From: CAZGUX01 sp046160045
Lineage (GTDB): Bacteria; Acidobacteriota; Terriglobia; Bryobacterales; Bryobacteraceae
Assembly (NCBI GenBank): GCA_046160045.1
Contig: JBJXGR010000014.1
Span: 10,677-74,676, forward strand
Reading direction: 5' to 3'
DNA: 64,000 bases
The notes beneath the pieces are model-generated. The model worked only from the letters and a program-made list of their open reading frames with translations, was not told the DNA's origin and searched no databases. The position numbers and the translations under genes are program-made. Positions 25,526 through 34,793 of this stretch are shown piece by piece (position 1 is the stretch's first letter; each line of letters begins with the position of its first letter).

Positions 25526-26296
25526 TTACAGAATTTTCGCCAGAACCCCGCCATCGACCACGATGACCGTCCCCGTGATGTAGCTTCCCGCTTCGGTGGC
25601 CAACAGCAGCGCCGTCCCCGCGATCTCCTCCGGCCGCCCCCACCGGCCGATGGCCGTTCGTTCCTTGAATTGCTCCTTCTGCGCGGCCGTGAGTACCCGG
25701 CCCGGCAGGTCCGTTAGAAACGGTCCCGGCGAAATCGCGTTGACGGTGATGTTGTGGGGCGCAAGGTCGATCGCGCTCGCCCGGGTGAGTCCCAATAGCG
25801 CAGCCTTGGTACTGCAGTAGGCATTGCGCCCTTCCTTACCGCCCAGGCCCAGAATGGAAGAAATGTGAATCACGCGTCCCCACTGTCGTTGTTTCATCTG
25901 CGGAACCAGCGAGCGGGTCAGCCGCATGCAACTGGACAGGTTCAACTCCACCACGCGATCCCAGACGTCATCGACGATCTCATCGATAGGCTGGGGCACG
26001 TTGGCGCCTGCGTTATTCACGAGCACGTCCACGCGGCCCAGGCGGGACAAGGTCTCCGCGGCGAGGCCGTCCACCTGCGCGCGATCGGTCATGTCGACCG
26101 CCATCCACTCGACGCGCGCCGGCAATCCCGCGCCGATTTCAGCTGCTGCCGTGCGCAATTCCTCCTCGCTGCGGCTGCAGATCATGATGTCCGCTCCCGC
26201 CTCCGCGTAGACCCGGGCCATTACTTTGCCCAAACCCCGGCTGCCGCCTGTGATGAGAGCCGTTTTTCCGGAAAGACTGAAGATGTCAGGAAACAT
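25526..26296 (-). CDS. SDR-family oxidoreductase (gluconate 5-dehydrogenase-like)
   Basis: This is a 256-residue classical short-chain dehydrogenase. TGGSRGLGKVMA is the NAD(P)-binding Gly motif, NNAGANVPQPI the NNAG motif, SSILGLGG supplies the catalytic Ser, and YCSTKAALLGL is the Tyr-x-x-x-Lys pair. SPGPFLTDL and GTVIVVDGG are the C-terminal marks. It is most like gluconate 5-dehydrogenase/3-oxoacyl-ACP reductase types, so the substrate is a sugar acid or small ketone. No ribosome binding site is seen; a TACACT hexamer lies 8 nt upstream of the ATG, suggesting a very short leader. Convergent with the metalloprotease. Confidence 0.9.
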   Translation of the reverse strand: MFPDIFSLSGKTALITGGSRGLGKVMARVYAEAGADIMICSRSEEELRTAAAEIGAGLPARVEWMAVDMTDRAQVDGLAAETLSRLGRVDVLVNNAGANVPQPIDEIVDDVWDRVVELNLSSCMRLTRSLVPQMKQRQWGRVIHISSILGLGGKEGRNAYCSTKAALLGLTRASAIDLAPHNITVNAISPGPFLTDLPGRVLTAAQKEQFKERTAIGRWGRPEEIAGTALLLATEAGSYITGTVIVVDGGVLAKIL

Positions 26297-26427
26297 AAAC
26301 CGTTAGTGTAACCGGTCTCCAGAGCCCGGCGGTCGCCCATAGTAGGCTGCCTTTCAGGCCGCAGCGCGCTTGAGCGCGCCCGAGGAGAACTCCTTGCTCG
26401 TGCCCGGCGAGTATAATGGGTGCCCAA

Positions 26428-28638
26428 ATGCGCTTCCTTGCCGCCTTTCTGATTGCCGCCGCCGCGTGGTGCGCGCCCACTTGTGACCTCGCCGGCTACA
26501 AGGTCCTGCCGGGCCTCCTTGCCGAGAACACTCCCTCCGGACTTCGCGTCACCTGGCAGGGCGCCTCCGGCCAGATGTTGCGCGCCACCTTCACAATCGA
26601 GCGAACCGAACCGCGCATCCATGAACTCGCGATTCAAAAAGCGGGGACCTGGGTGGCTCTGGCGCAGGATCTCGCACCCGAGTTTCACGTCACCTCCGGA
26701 CTCAGGCGCATCTCCGAGCAGCAACTGGCGCCGCTGCGGCAGTTGGGCGTCGCCCTCACGCCGGAAGTCATCGACCGCGAGAAATGGAATGTTTTTTGGG
26801 ACGCTCCGTTGCGGGTGCCTGGTTCGCCCAGGACGAATCCGGGGTTGCCCCGCAAGCCCGAGGAAATCCGCCGTGCGACCGCGACCTTTCAATCGACGAG
26901 TTGCGCGGTGAAGACCGACGGTGCGCGCCTCGAAGTGAGTTTCCCCGGTCTGTCGATGGGCATTTTCGCCGGGCGGCTTCAGTTCACGGTTTACAAAGGC
27001 GCCAATCTGCTCCGGCAGGAGGCCATTGCCAAGACCGGCGAACCTTCGGTGGCCTACAAATACTCGGCCGGACTCAAGGGCTTTCGCCCCGGCCGCGTCG
27101 TGTGGCGCGATGTCGCCCGCGGCTGGCAGAAGTACGAATTCGGCGGCGCGCCAAATACCGAGGGAGTCAGCCTGCGTGCCCGCAACCGGATTGCGGTCGT
27201 CGAAACCGCGGCCGGATCGATTGGTGTCTTTCCTCCGCCCAAGAAATTCTTTTTCGCCCGCGAGATCGAGCTAAACCTCGGGTATGTGTTCTATCGCAAA
27301 GACAGCGCGGCCTCGTTCGCCGCCGGAGTTCGCCAGCCCGATCACGAGGAGGGGTATCGCCCGTTCGGCTTTTCCGATGAGGTCTGGCAGAAGCGCGTCG
27401 GGCAGGCGCGCGGATTCGCCATGGGCAACTTCGCCTTGTACAACGCGCCTGCGGGCACCTGGCAGCGAATGCCGGTCTACTACTACCTGAGCGCCGCCAA
27501 GGCCCAGCCTACGGCCGACGCAATTCTCGCCTTCACCCACGAAGACCGCTTCAAGGCCGTACCTGGCTACCAGGTGGCCATCAGTCACTTCCACACCCAT
27601 TTCAACGAGCAGGTGGCCGACGCCGGCTCCCTCGATTTCCAGCCACCCTGGGTGCCTACGTTCCGCGAACTGGGCGTCAACATCGCCATGATGTCCGACT
27701 TCCACGGCGACGGCCATCCGGGCGACGCCGGCCCTCTGCGCTTTCAGGATCAGAAGACCTACTTTGACGCCTGCGCCCGCCACTCCGACCGCGACTTCCT
27801 CATCATGCCAGGCGAGGAACCGGATGCGACCTTCGGCGGTCATTACACCACCGTGTTTCCACGCCCGGTGTTCTGGTCGCACGTTCGCAAGCCGGACCAG
27901 CCCTTTGTCGAGAACCATCCGAAATTCGGCAAGGTCTATCATGTCGGCTCGGAGCGGGACGAACTGGAGATGTTGCGCGCCGAAGGCGGCCTGTCCTGGC
28001 AGGCCCACCCGCGCACCAAGGGGTCCACCGGCTACCCCGAGTCAAGCCGCGACAAAGAGTACTTCCGCAGTGACCGTTTCCTGGGTGGTTCGTATCAATC
28101 GCTCCCCGTCGATCTCTCGGAAAGCCGCATCTGCGAAAAACGTTGCTTCAGCACGCTCGACGACATGAACAACTGGGCGGGACCGAAGTACCTGATCGCC
28201 GAAGGCGACACGTACGCCAAGTATCCCGACGACGAGACCTACCCGCACCTGCTGGTCAATTACGTGAAACTGGACCGGCTGCCCTTGTTCAATGAAGATT
28301 GGAGCCCGATCCTGAAATCCATGCGGGCGGGCGAGTTTTTTGTCTCGAGCGGCGAGGTGCTCTTCCGCCGGTTCGCGCTCGAAGGGTCGGGCGCCAAACG
28401 GACGGTGGTGGCCGACCTCGAATGGACGTTCCCGCTCGAGTTCGTCGAGGTGGTGTGGGGAGATGGGCAGAAGACGGACCGCCAGATCCTCCGGGTCACC
28501 GACCGGCCGCCGTTTGGTAGCGAGCGGTTCCGCATCCCGTTCGACGCGGCGGGTAAGAAGTGGGTCCGGGTTGCAGCTTGGGATTCCGCCGGCAGCGGAG
28601 CGTTCTGGCAACCGGTTCACCTGTCGGCCAACCGGTAG
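26428..28638 (+). CDS. Large exported protein with PHP-like metal motifs
   Basis: This is a 736-residue protein. The start ATG 26428 (MRFLAAFLIAAAAWCAPTC, signal peptide) is preferred to ATG 26416, which lies inside a TATAAT hexamer. The N-terminal half (residues about 20-380) is beta-rich. The second half has AISHFHTHFNEQ (His-x-His), MMSDFHGDGHPGD, LIMPGEEPDATFGGHYTTVF and LSWQAHPRT, which in order resemble the metal-binding histidines and acidic residues of PHP phosphoesterase-like domains. The C-terminus is a small beta domain (VVWGDGQKTDRQIL). The function may be hydrolysis of a phosphorylated or carbohydrate substrate outside the cytoplasm. The family is not named with confidence. Confidence 0.65.
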   Translation: MRFLAAFLIAAAAWCAPTCDLAGYKVLPGLLAENTPSGLRVTWQGASGQMLRATFTIERTEPRIHELAIQKAGTWVALAQDLAPEFHVTSGLRRISEQQLAPLRQLGVALTPEVIDREKWNVFWDAPLRVPGSPRTNPGLPRKPEEIRRATATFQSTSCAVKTDGARLEVSFPGLSMGIFAGRLQFTVYKGANLLRQEAIAKTGEPSVAYKYSAGLKGFRPGRVVWRDVARGWQKYEFGGAPNTEGVSLRARNRIAVVETAAGSIGVFPPPKKFFFAREIELNLGYVFYRKDSAASFAAGVRQPDHEEGYRPFGFSDEVWQKRVGQARGFAMGNFALYNAPAGTWQRMPVYYYLSAAKAQPTADAILAFTHEDRFKAVPGYQVAISHFHTHFNEQVADAGSLDFQPPWVPTFRELGVNIAMMSDFHGDGHPGDAGPLRFQDQKTYFDACARHSDRDFLIMPGEEPDATFGGHYTTVFPRPVFWSHVRKPDQPFVENHPKFGKVYHVGSERDELEMLRAEGGLSWQAHPRTKGSTGYPESSRDKEYFRSDRFLGGSYQSLPVDLSESRICEKRCFSTLDDMNNWAGPKYLIAEGDTYAKYPDDETYPHLLVNYVKLDRLPLFNEDWSPILKSMRAGEFFVSSGEVLFRRFALEGSGAKRTVVADLEWTFPLEFVEVVWGDGQKTDRQILRVTDRPPFGSERFRIPFDAAGKKWVRVAAWDSAGSGAFWQPVHLSANR

Positions 28639-28664
28639 GTGGGCCGCGAGCGCCGGGAGCCGTG

Positions 28665-28687
28665 AAAAAACAGGGATTTCACTCCCT
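28665..28687 (-). terminator. Weak terminator of SBBP gene
   Basis: A 5-bp stem AGGGA (28672-28676) with TCCCT (28683-28687) is followed on the minus strand by GTTTTTTC. It overlaps the stop codon of the SBBP-repeat gene. Confidence 0.4.
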
Positions 28688-31600
28688 ATTGGCTGAAGTA
28701 GCCGTTAATGTCCACGATCAGTTCCGTGGAGTCGGTTACGAAGAAGCTCACCGCGGCGTCCGTGCCCGCCGGCACAATCGCGGCGTTGGCCACGATGAAC
28801 CCGCGGAACGAATTCAGGGTCGAAACCAGCGGTAGCGGTTGTCCGGCCGGGAAACTGGTGAGAAACGACAACACGCCCAACGGCACAACCGTGACATTTA
28901 AGGCGTAGGCGCGAGCCGCCCCGGAGATCCCGCAGACGCTGGCCGGAATCGACATCGTCCGTGTCGAAGCGGCCGTTGGCGTGGGCGATCCGAAGGCGCC
29001 CGAAAAGCCGGAGCCGGCTCGCGTGTCGGCCACCCGGCACGGCGCAACCGGGGCGAAGTTCAGGCCGCCGGCCGCCGGCGGAGCGAAGTAGCCGTTAATG
29101 TCGACAATCACATCGGAGGCATCGGAAACGAACGCGCTGACGGCGCCCCCGGTTCCCGCGGGCACGAGCGCCGCATTGGCCACAATCGCGCCGGCGAACG
29201 AGTTGAGCGTCGAGACCACCGGCCGGTTCGAGCCGGTCGGCCACAGCGTGAGATATCCCAGCGCGCTCGCTGGGACCATCGTCACATTCACTGAATACGC
29301 CTGCGCGCCTGACGGGATTCCGCAACCGCTCGTAGGAATCGGGAGGCTGCGGCTTTCCCCGCCATTCAGTCGAGGCGCGCCGAACGCTCCAGTCTTGCCG
29401 GAGCCGGTCCGCGTATCGGCCACACGGCAAGGCGCCACCGGATAAAACTGCATCAGTCCTCCGCTCTGCGGCGGGGCAAAATAGCCGTTGATGTCGATGA
29501 TCACGTCCGCGGCATCGGTGACGAACACGTTCACGGCCCCGTTCGTGCCCGCGGGGACGATCGCCGCGTTGGCCACGATTTCGCCCTGGAACGAATTCAG
29601 GGTCGATACCAAAGGCTGCGCTTGTCCCGTGGGCCAGATCGTCAAGTAGCTCAGTGTCCGCGCCGGGACGACCGTAATGTTGAGCGAGTACGCCTGCGCC
29701 GCGCCGGGTATTCCGCAGGGACTCGTGGGAATCGGCACGGTCCGGACTCCGCCCGCCGCCAGCGCCGGAGGCCCGAAGGCGCCGGCGGTCCCCTGCCCTG
29801 CTCGCGTGTCCATGATGCGGCAGGGTGTCACCGGAACGAATCGCTGTCCGCCTCCTCCCAAGGGGATCGCCGTGAACGTCGCCGTGATCGAACGTGCCGC
29901 GCTCATCGTGACACTGGCCGTACTGGCGGTTCCGGTGACGCTCCCGGAGAAACCGCTGAAACTCCACCCGGCCGCAGCCGCTGCCTGTAGCTGTACTGTC
30001 GTCGCGGTGTCGTAGAACCCGTCCAGGGAGGCGGGTGTTGCCGTGATCGTTCCCGCGCCGGAAGGCGAAACCGTGCGCGTCAGCAGGTATTGGGTTCGAA
30101 AGCGGCCGGTGTAAGTCGTCGCGGCTGGCGGTCCCACCTGCGGTTCCGTGTCTTGCCAGCCGTCAAATACATAGCGCGTGCCCGCCGGCGCGGGCTGGTT
30201 GGCATCGAACTGAACGCTGCAGGAGACGCCTTGGGCCCAGAGGATCGTCTTCGGCGTGAGGTACGTCCCGGTGGCGCATCCGGCGCCGCCGGTCACGGTG
30301 AACTGGCGGCCGGGGAGAGTGGAATCGATCGTGACCGAGGTGAGTTCCGTGATCCGGGCGACTACGGCGGCCTGGTTTCCCGGATTGGACTGAATGGGAT
30401 TGAAGATCGGAAAGTCTCCGCCGTTGTTGATGCCGATGATATACGCGTTGAACCCGAGCGGATCTACGGCGATCGAGGCAGCGATCTCGCTTCCCCGCCC
30501 GCCGAGCTGCGTCGAGTAGATCAAGGCGGTCCCGGTGGGATTCAGCTTCAGGACAAACGCATCCGATTCACCTCCAAAGCTCTGCAGCGGCTGCGCCAGC
30601 GGGAAGTTGTACGAGGAGTCCTGCCCGGCGACGAAGGCATTTCCCAAGCCGTCCACGGCGATGCCGTACCCGTAGTCGTGATTGACTCCATACACGAAGG
30701 TGGAGTACAGGAACTCAGTCCCCACGTTATTCAGCTTGGCGATGAAGACATCGGTCCCCGCCTGGTAGAACTTGAACAGGGTCGTGGCGGGGTAATCCGG
30801 GGACTGCGTATAGCCGGTGACGTAGGCGGCGCCCGTGGAATCGACGGCGATCGCCGTGCCGTAGTCGGCATCGCTGCCGCCCAGCATCGTCGAGTAAAAC
30901 AGATCGTTGCCGAAGGGCGAGAGTTTGGCGATAAACGCGTCCACCACGCCGGTGAACGTGCGCACGGCATTCTTGACCGGGAAACTGGAGTCCGACGCCG
31001 AGCCCGTCACATACGCCGCGCCCGTGCCGTCCACCGCGATCCCCCGGCCGAAGTCCGCGCCGGACCCGCCCAGGTAGGTGGAGTAGGCCGCATTACTGCC
31101 GGAGGAGTTCAGCTTTGTGACGAAGGCGTCCGAGTCGCCGCCGGGCTGGCTCCGATACGCGTTGACGACAGGAAAATTGGATGAGTACGTGCCGCCCGTG
31201 ATGTAGGCTGAGCCCAGCGGATCGATGCCGATGGCGCCGGGCTCTTCCCGCAATGCGCCGCCGAGATACGTGGAGTAAACCAGGGCGCTGCCGGCGGCGC
31301 TGAGTTTGGTCACAAAGGCATCCTGATCGCCGCGAAACGTCTGATACGGGTTCTTGGTCGGGAACGTCGAGGACGAGGTCGCGCCAAGGACGTAGGCCGC
31401 GCCAGCTCCGTCCACGGCGATGGCGATTCCGTAGTCATTGCCGTTGGACCCCAGGAACGTCGAGTACACCAATTGAGTGCCGGCGGGGTTGATCTTGGCG
31501 ACAAACGCATCCGCGGCGCCCTGAAAGGTCTGGTAGGCGCTGACGACAGGAAATGCGGCGGACACGAGGCTGCCCGTGACATACGCGGCGCCGCTCGAGT

Positions 31601-32432
31601 CGATCGCGATCCCGGACCCGGCGGCATCGCCGCCGAGGTAGGTCGAGTAGGCTAGGACCGGATCGATACGGAGCGGGCGCGACCGGTCGTAGCGGGCAAG
31701 CTCGAAGCTGACCTTCTGCTCCCGAATGCGGTATTCCGCGGCAATCTCCACCTGCGACCCGGCGAGCTCTTGGAACACCCGCGGCCGATGCTGCCGAACC
31801 TCACCGCCCGCAGTGGTGATCAGCAGGTCGCCGTTCAAGTCGGCACGGAGGCGCTGGACTCCCTCATAGGCCAGTTCGATGAGACCAGGATCGCCGCCGG
31901 GCTTCACCAGAAAGTCGTATTCGACGTTACGCCCATTGCCGTAGAAGACCAGGTCGACGCCGGGGTACACTTCGCGGTACTCCACCTTGGCGAACGTGGA
32001 AATGTCGGTCCGCCAGCGCGAGGGATCATTGCCGAGAAAATAGTTGACCCTCCCTGGAAGAGGCTCATTCGCCCGGATCGAAGGGCGTCTGGAAGCGCCT
32101 GCCAGGCTCATCCGAAATGCGGCGTGCTCGAACGAGGGGCAGCGCGGATTCCTGCCCCGCAGCAGGTTCTCTTCGCCGCACTGGTTTCCGGTGTTGCGGG
32201 TGAGCAGCAGGGTGACGCCGTCGTCCGTCAGGAATGCCGTCATCCCGGGAGTACGGGCCAGATAGCGAACCCTCGGATCGGTCTGCCCCGCGTTCGGCTC
32301 GAAACGCAAGGGCATGGCGGGGAGCGTGGTCTGAAGAAGTTGCTTCGGCAGCGGGGCGTTCTGGACCGGGGTCTTCGCCGCGACCAACGGCGAAACCGTG
32401 AGGAAAACTGCTACGGGAAAATACCTAGGCAC
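28686..32432 (-). CDS. Giant secreted SBBP-repeat protein with triplicate C-terminal domain
   Basis: This is a 1248-residue protein with a signal peptide. Residues about 35-270 are the N-terminal domain typical of SBBP proteins (TPGMTAFLTDDGVTLLLTR, EYREVYPGVDLVFYGNG). Then come about nine beta-propeller repeats of the form YSTYLGG...IAVDSSGAAYVTG...FVTKLNPAG (roughly 270-715). A beta segment (QFTVTGGAGCATGTYL), a Big/InlB-type domain (LTRTVSPSGAGTITATP) and three copies of a 115-residue module follow. Each module starts PVxPCRxxDTR and ends VIIDINGYF with two conserved cysteines. It probably acts at the cell surface in adhesion or glycan binding. It is monocistronic. Confidence 0.88.
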   Translation of the reverse strand: MPRYFPVAVFLTVSPLVAAKTPVQNAPLPKQLLQTTLPAMPLRFEPNAGQTDPRVRYLARTPGMTAFLTDDGVTLLLTRNTGNQCGEENLLRGRNPRCPSFEHAAFRMSLAGASRRPSIRANEPLPGRVNYFLGNDPSRWRTDISTFAKVEYREVYPGVDLVFYGNGRNVEYDFLVKPGGDPGLIELAYEGVQRLRADLNGDLLITTAGGEVRQHRPRVFQELAGSQVEIAAEYRIREQKVSFELARYDRSRPLRIDPVLAYSTYLGGDAAGSGIAIDSSGAAYVTGSLVSAAFPVVSAYQTFQGAADAFVAKINPAGTQLVYSTFLGSNGNDYGIAIAVDGAGAAYVLGATSSSTFPTKNPYQTFRGDQDAFVTKLSAAGSALVYSTYLGGALREEPGAIGIDPLGSAYITGGTYSSNFPVVNAYRSQPGGDSDAFVTKLNSSGSNAAYSTYLGGSGADFGRGIAVDGTGAAYVTGSASDSSFPVKNAVRTFTGVVDAFIAKLSPFGNDLFYSTMLGGSDADYGTAIAVDSTGAAYVTGYTQSPDYPATTLFKFYQAGTDVFIAKLNNVGTEFLYSTFVYGVNHDYGYGIAVDGLGNAFVAGQDSSYNFPLAQPLQSFGGESDAFVLKLNPTGTALIYSTQLGGRGSEIAASIAVDPLGFNAYIIGINNGGDFPIFNPIQSNPGNQAAVVARITELTSVTIDSTLPGRQFTVTGGAGCATGTYLTPKTILWAQGVSCSVQFDANQPAPAGTRYVFDGWQDTEPQVGPPAATTYTGRFRTQYLLTRTVSPSGAGTITATPASLDGFYDTATTVQLQAAAAAGWSFSGFSGSVTGTASTASVTMSAARSITATFTAIPLGGGGQRFVPVTPCRIMDTRAGQGTAGAFGPPALAAGGVRTVPIPTSPCGIPGAAQAYSLNITVVPARTLSYLTIWPTGQAQPLVSTLNSFQGEIVANAAIVPAGTNGAVNVFVTDAADVIIDINGYFAPPQSGGLMQFYPVAPCRVADTRTGSGKTGAFGAPRLNGGESRSLPIPTSGCGIPSGAQAYSVNVTMVPASALGYLTLWPTGSNRPVVSTLNSFAGAIVANAALVPAGTGGAVSAFVSDASDVIVDINGYFAPPAAGGLNFAPVAPCRVADTRAGSGFSGAFGSPTPTAASTRTMSIPASVCGISGAARAYALNVTVVPLGVLSFLTSFPAGQPLPLVSTLNSFRGFIVANAAIVPAGTDAAVSFFVTDSTELIVDINGYFSQ

Positions 32433-32465
32433 CGAAGCCAGTATAAATCGGCTTGCAGCCCGGAG

Positions 32466-33722
32466 TCAGGCTTCGATCCGCCGGATGCGCGCTCCGGCGC
32501 CGGCGAGTTTCTCTTCGATCTTCTCGTAGCCGCGGTCAATATGGTAGACGCGGTCGATCACCGTCTCCCCGGAAGCGCACAGTCCCGCCAGCAACAGACC
32601 GGCACTGGCCCGGAGATCGGAGGCGATCACAGCGGCGCCGGACAGCGGCCCGCCGGCGACGATGGCGCGCCGGCCTTCGATGCGGATCTTGGCTCCCATG
32701 CGCGCTAACTCGAGCGCATGCATAAAGCGGTTCTCAAAGATCGTCTCCGTCACGATGGCGATGCCGTCGCCCTGGGTCATCAGGGCCATGTACTGTGCCT
32801 GCAGATCGGTGGCGAAGCCGGGATACTCCTCGGTGGTCATATCGGTCGAATGCAGGCGCTCGTGCGGATCGACGGTCAGCCGATCGTCGGCCTCCTGGGT
32901 GATCGTCACACCGGCCAGGCGCAGTTTGGCAATCAACGCGCCCAGGTGGGAGACGGGCGCGTTGCGAACCGTGAGCGTCCCCCCGGTAATGGCGCCGGCG
33001 ATGAGGAACGTGCCCGCTTCGATGCGGTCGGACACGATGGAATGCTCGGCGCCATGCAGGCGATCGACGCCCTCGATGCGAATGGTCGAACTGCCCGCGC
33101 CTTCGATGAGCGCGCCCATCTTCACAAGCAGCGCAGCCAGGTCGCTGACCTCCGGTTCCCTTGCCGCGTTCTCGAGGATGGTCTCGCCCCGGGCCAGAGT
33201 CGCCGCCATCATCAGGTCCTCGGTGCCCGTGACGGTAATGCGGTCGAAGGCGATGACGCCGCCAAGGAGCCCTTCGGGCGCTTCCGCCAGGATGTATCCG
33301 TGATCCTGGGAAACAAGGGCGCCGAGTTGTTCCAGACCGGAGATATGGAGGTTGACGGGGCGAGCGCCGATGGCGCATCCCCCCGGAAGCGACACGCGGG
33401 CGGTGCCGCAGCGGGCTACGAGCGGGCCCAGCACCAGGCTCGAGGCGCGCATCGTCTTGACCAGTTCGTACGGGGCTTCCGGCGAATGGACCTCGCGTGT
33501 TTCGATCCGCACGCAACCGCCGGTCGACTCGACACGCGCGCCGATATCCTGGAGCAGGCGCTGCATCGTGCGGATGTCCCGGACCTGGGGAACTCGATGC
33601 AGGATGACGGGCTCGTCGGTAAGCAGGGCTGCGGCCAGCGCCGGCAGAGCGGCATTCTTGGAACCGCTGGTGACGACCTCGCCGCTGAGCCTCTGGCCGC
33701 CTTCGATCACGAACTTATCCAC
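32466..33722 (-). CDS. murA: UDP-N-acetylglucosamine 1-carboxyvinyltransferase
   Basis: This is a 418-residue protein of full normal length. It transfers enolpyruvate to UDP-GlcNAc, the first committed step of peptidoglycan synthesis, in the cytoplasm. DKFVIEGGQRLSGEV at the N-terminus, TSGSKNAALPALAA, RASSLVLGPLVAR, SLPGGCAIGARPVNLH (catalytic Cys, fosfomycin target) and EEYPGFATDLQAQ (with catalytic Asp) are all intact. Translation starts at GTG 33722, with GAGGA only 2 nt away. The first codons and the sequence just upstream are duplicated at 58850-58894, where the stub uses ATG instead. Here murA is cut off from the CPBP gene that precedes the stub. Confidence 0.96.
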   Translation of the reverse strand: MDKFVIEGGQRLSGEVVTSGSKNAALPALAAALLTDEPVILHRVPQVRDIRTMQRLLQDIGARVESTGGCVRIETREVHSPEAPYELVKTMRASSLVLGPLVARCGTARVSLPGGCAIGARPVNLHISGLEQLGALVSQDHGYILAEAPEGLLGGVIAFDRITVTGTEDLMMAATLARGETILENAAREPEVSDLAALLVKMGALIEGAGSSTIRIEGVDRLHGAEHSIVSDRIEAGTFLIAGAITGGTLTVRNAPVSHLGALIAKLRLAGVTITQEADDRLTVDPHERLHSTDMTTEEYPGFATDLQAQYMALMTQGDGIAIVTETIFENRFMHALELARMGAKIRIEGRRAIVAGGPLSGAAVIASDLRASAGLLLAGLCASGETVIDRVYHIDRGYEKIEEKLAGAGARIRRIEA

Positions 33723-33764
33723 TTCCTCAATTGTCGCGTACTCTGGATCTCCCTTGCCTCAGCC
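33697..33764. repeat. Direct repeat copy A: CPBP/murA junction (real murA end)
   Basis: Bases 33697-33741 match 58850-58894 at 43 of 45 positions, same orientation. Weaker similarity continues to a shared CTCAGCC (33758-33764 versus 58910-58916). The core covers the first nine murA codons and its leader. Read on the minus strand in the neighbouring frame it also encodes GRSRVRDN-stop, close to the CPBP C-terminus GRSPVRDN-stop in copy B. It therefore looks like a duplicated gene junction. Confidence 0.85.
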
Positions 33765-33771
33765 AACATCT

Positions 33772-33802
33772 TGGGGCCGGCGCCCCCCAGCGGCCGGCCC
33801 CA
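33772..33802. repeat. GC-rich perfect hairpin beside direct repeat A
   Basis: TGGGGCCGGC (33772-33781) is the exact reverse complement of GCCGGCCCCA (33793-33802), with an 11-nt loop. There is no T-tract on either strand, so it is not a simple terminator. It lies 8 nt from the end of direct repeat A. Confidence 0.6.
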
Positions 33803-34031
33803 CCTTGACAATGCGTTGGCGCTGAATACGCTGGGGGCGCAGTCCGAACGTCGCGGTGAGGCGGGCTGGGCTGGTCGCCCTCTCGACGCACCGGCAAACG
33901 GCAAATACATGGGATTCAGCGGGTTGCCGTTTTCCGTGCTCGGCGACGGAGCGCGGACCTCTCGCGGCTGCAATCCGCCCGGAGATAGCTGCGAGCGGGT
34001 GTAGGAAAGACGGATTTCGATATGTTTTTCA

Positions 34032-34061
34032 TTGGCTGATCGCCTCATCGCATAGTACAAT
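34032..34061 (+). promoter_or_regulatory. Candidate promoter of the repeat-protein / NRPS-PKS region
   Basis: TTGGCT (34032-34037), 18-nt spacer, TACAAT (34056-34061), about 80 nt before the first gene of the island at 34145. By eye only. Confidence 0.35.
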
Positions 34062-34144
34062 CCGTCTTGCATGGTGCAACTGCCGTGCAGCAATAGCTGT
34101 TGCCGAAATACTACGAGAGAAGAATTCAAGCCAAGGAGCTTCCG

Positions 34145-34762
34145 ATGAGTGAATCCAAGAGCAAAGCGGCAACCATGGACAAGGACTCGCAGCAGGGGAC
34201 GGGCAAACCAGAGAAACCGCCCGTTGAATCTCAGGCGCCAAAAGGCGAGGAAGCAATCTCCCCACAACCGGCGCCTTCTGCTGAGGAGCCAGCCCCCGCG
34301 GCCGTCCAGGCCGAGATCGTGGTTGAAGAAGCGGCCCATGACGAGACCAGCGAATACGTGCTTACGGTCAGCACGAACACCGGCGACATCCTGAGAGTGG
34401 AAAAGCTGGACAGGGCAGGAGGCCGTACAGAATTGACCGAGGACGAATACTCCGCGGTTTTTTGTGCCGCCGGGTACGAAGAAGAGTACCCGGAGGAATC
34501 CGCGGACGAGAGTGCGTATCCCCAGGATCCCTACGAGGCGGGCTATACACAAGGGATCGCCGACTACCAGGCAGCATTAGAGGGTGGCACAGCGCAACTG
34601 ACGCCGGAAGAGATTGCCTACTATCAGGGCGTCGCCGATTATCAGGAGGCTCTCGAATCCGCCGTGGCGCAGAGTGGCGCCACGGGCTACACATCGGAAG
34701 AGATTGCCTATTACCAGGGCATGGCAGATTGCGAGAAGGCTCTCTCTGGGTCGAACTCGTAA
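34145..34762 (+). CDS. Acidic protein with three YYQG-type C-terminal repeats
   Basis: This is a 205-residue protein. The start ATG 34145 has AAGGAG 8 nt upstream. Residues about 1-60 are Lys/Glu/Pro/Ala-rich and disordered. Residues about 65-110 (EYVLTVSTNTGDILRVEKLD, then TELTEDEYSAVF) look like a small folded domain. The C-terminus has three repeats, GYTQGIADYQAAL, AYYQGVADYQEAL and AYYQGMADCEKAL, separated by acidic linkers. No signal peptide, membrane helix or catalytic motif is seen. It lies 31 nt upstream of a second gene built from the same repeat. Both precede the NRPS-PKS genes on the same strand. Family not recognised. Confidence 0.75.
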   Translation: MSESKSKAATMDKDSQQGTGKPEKPPVESQAPKGEEAISPQPAPSAEEPAPAAVQAEIVVEEAAHDETSEYVLTVSTNTGDILRVEKLDRAGGRTELTEDEYSAVFCAAGYEEEYPEESADESAYPQDPYEAGYTQGIADYQAALEGGTAQLTPEEIAYYQGVADYQEALESAVAQSGATGYTSEEIAYYQGMADCEKALSGSNS

Positions 34763-34793
34763 GGAACGTTCGGAGTGAATGTCGGAGGAGCAT

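Larger units (their letters stand above)
33723..34144. other. Intergenic region between murA and the biosynthetic island
   Basis: These 422 bases have no convincing gene. They hold copy A of the direct repeat, a strong GC hairpin at 33772-33802, and a region of no recognised content to about 34030. A candidate promoter (34032-34061) and a purine-rich leader with AAGGAG before the first repeat-protein gene follow. Confidence 0.6.
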
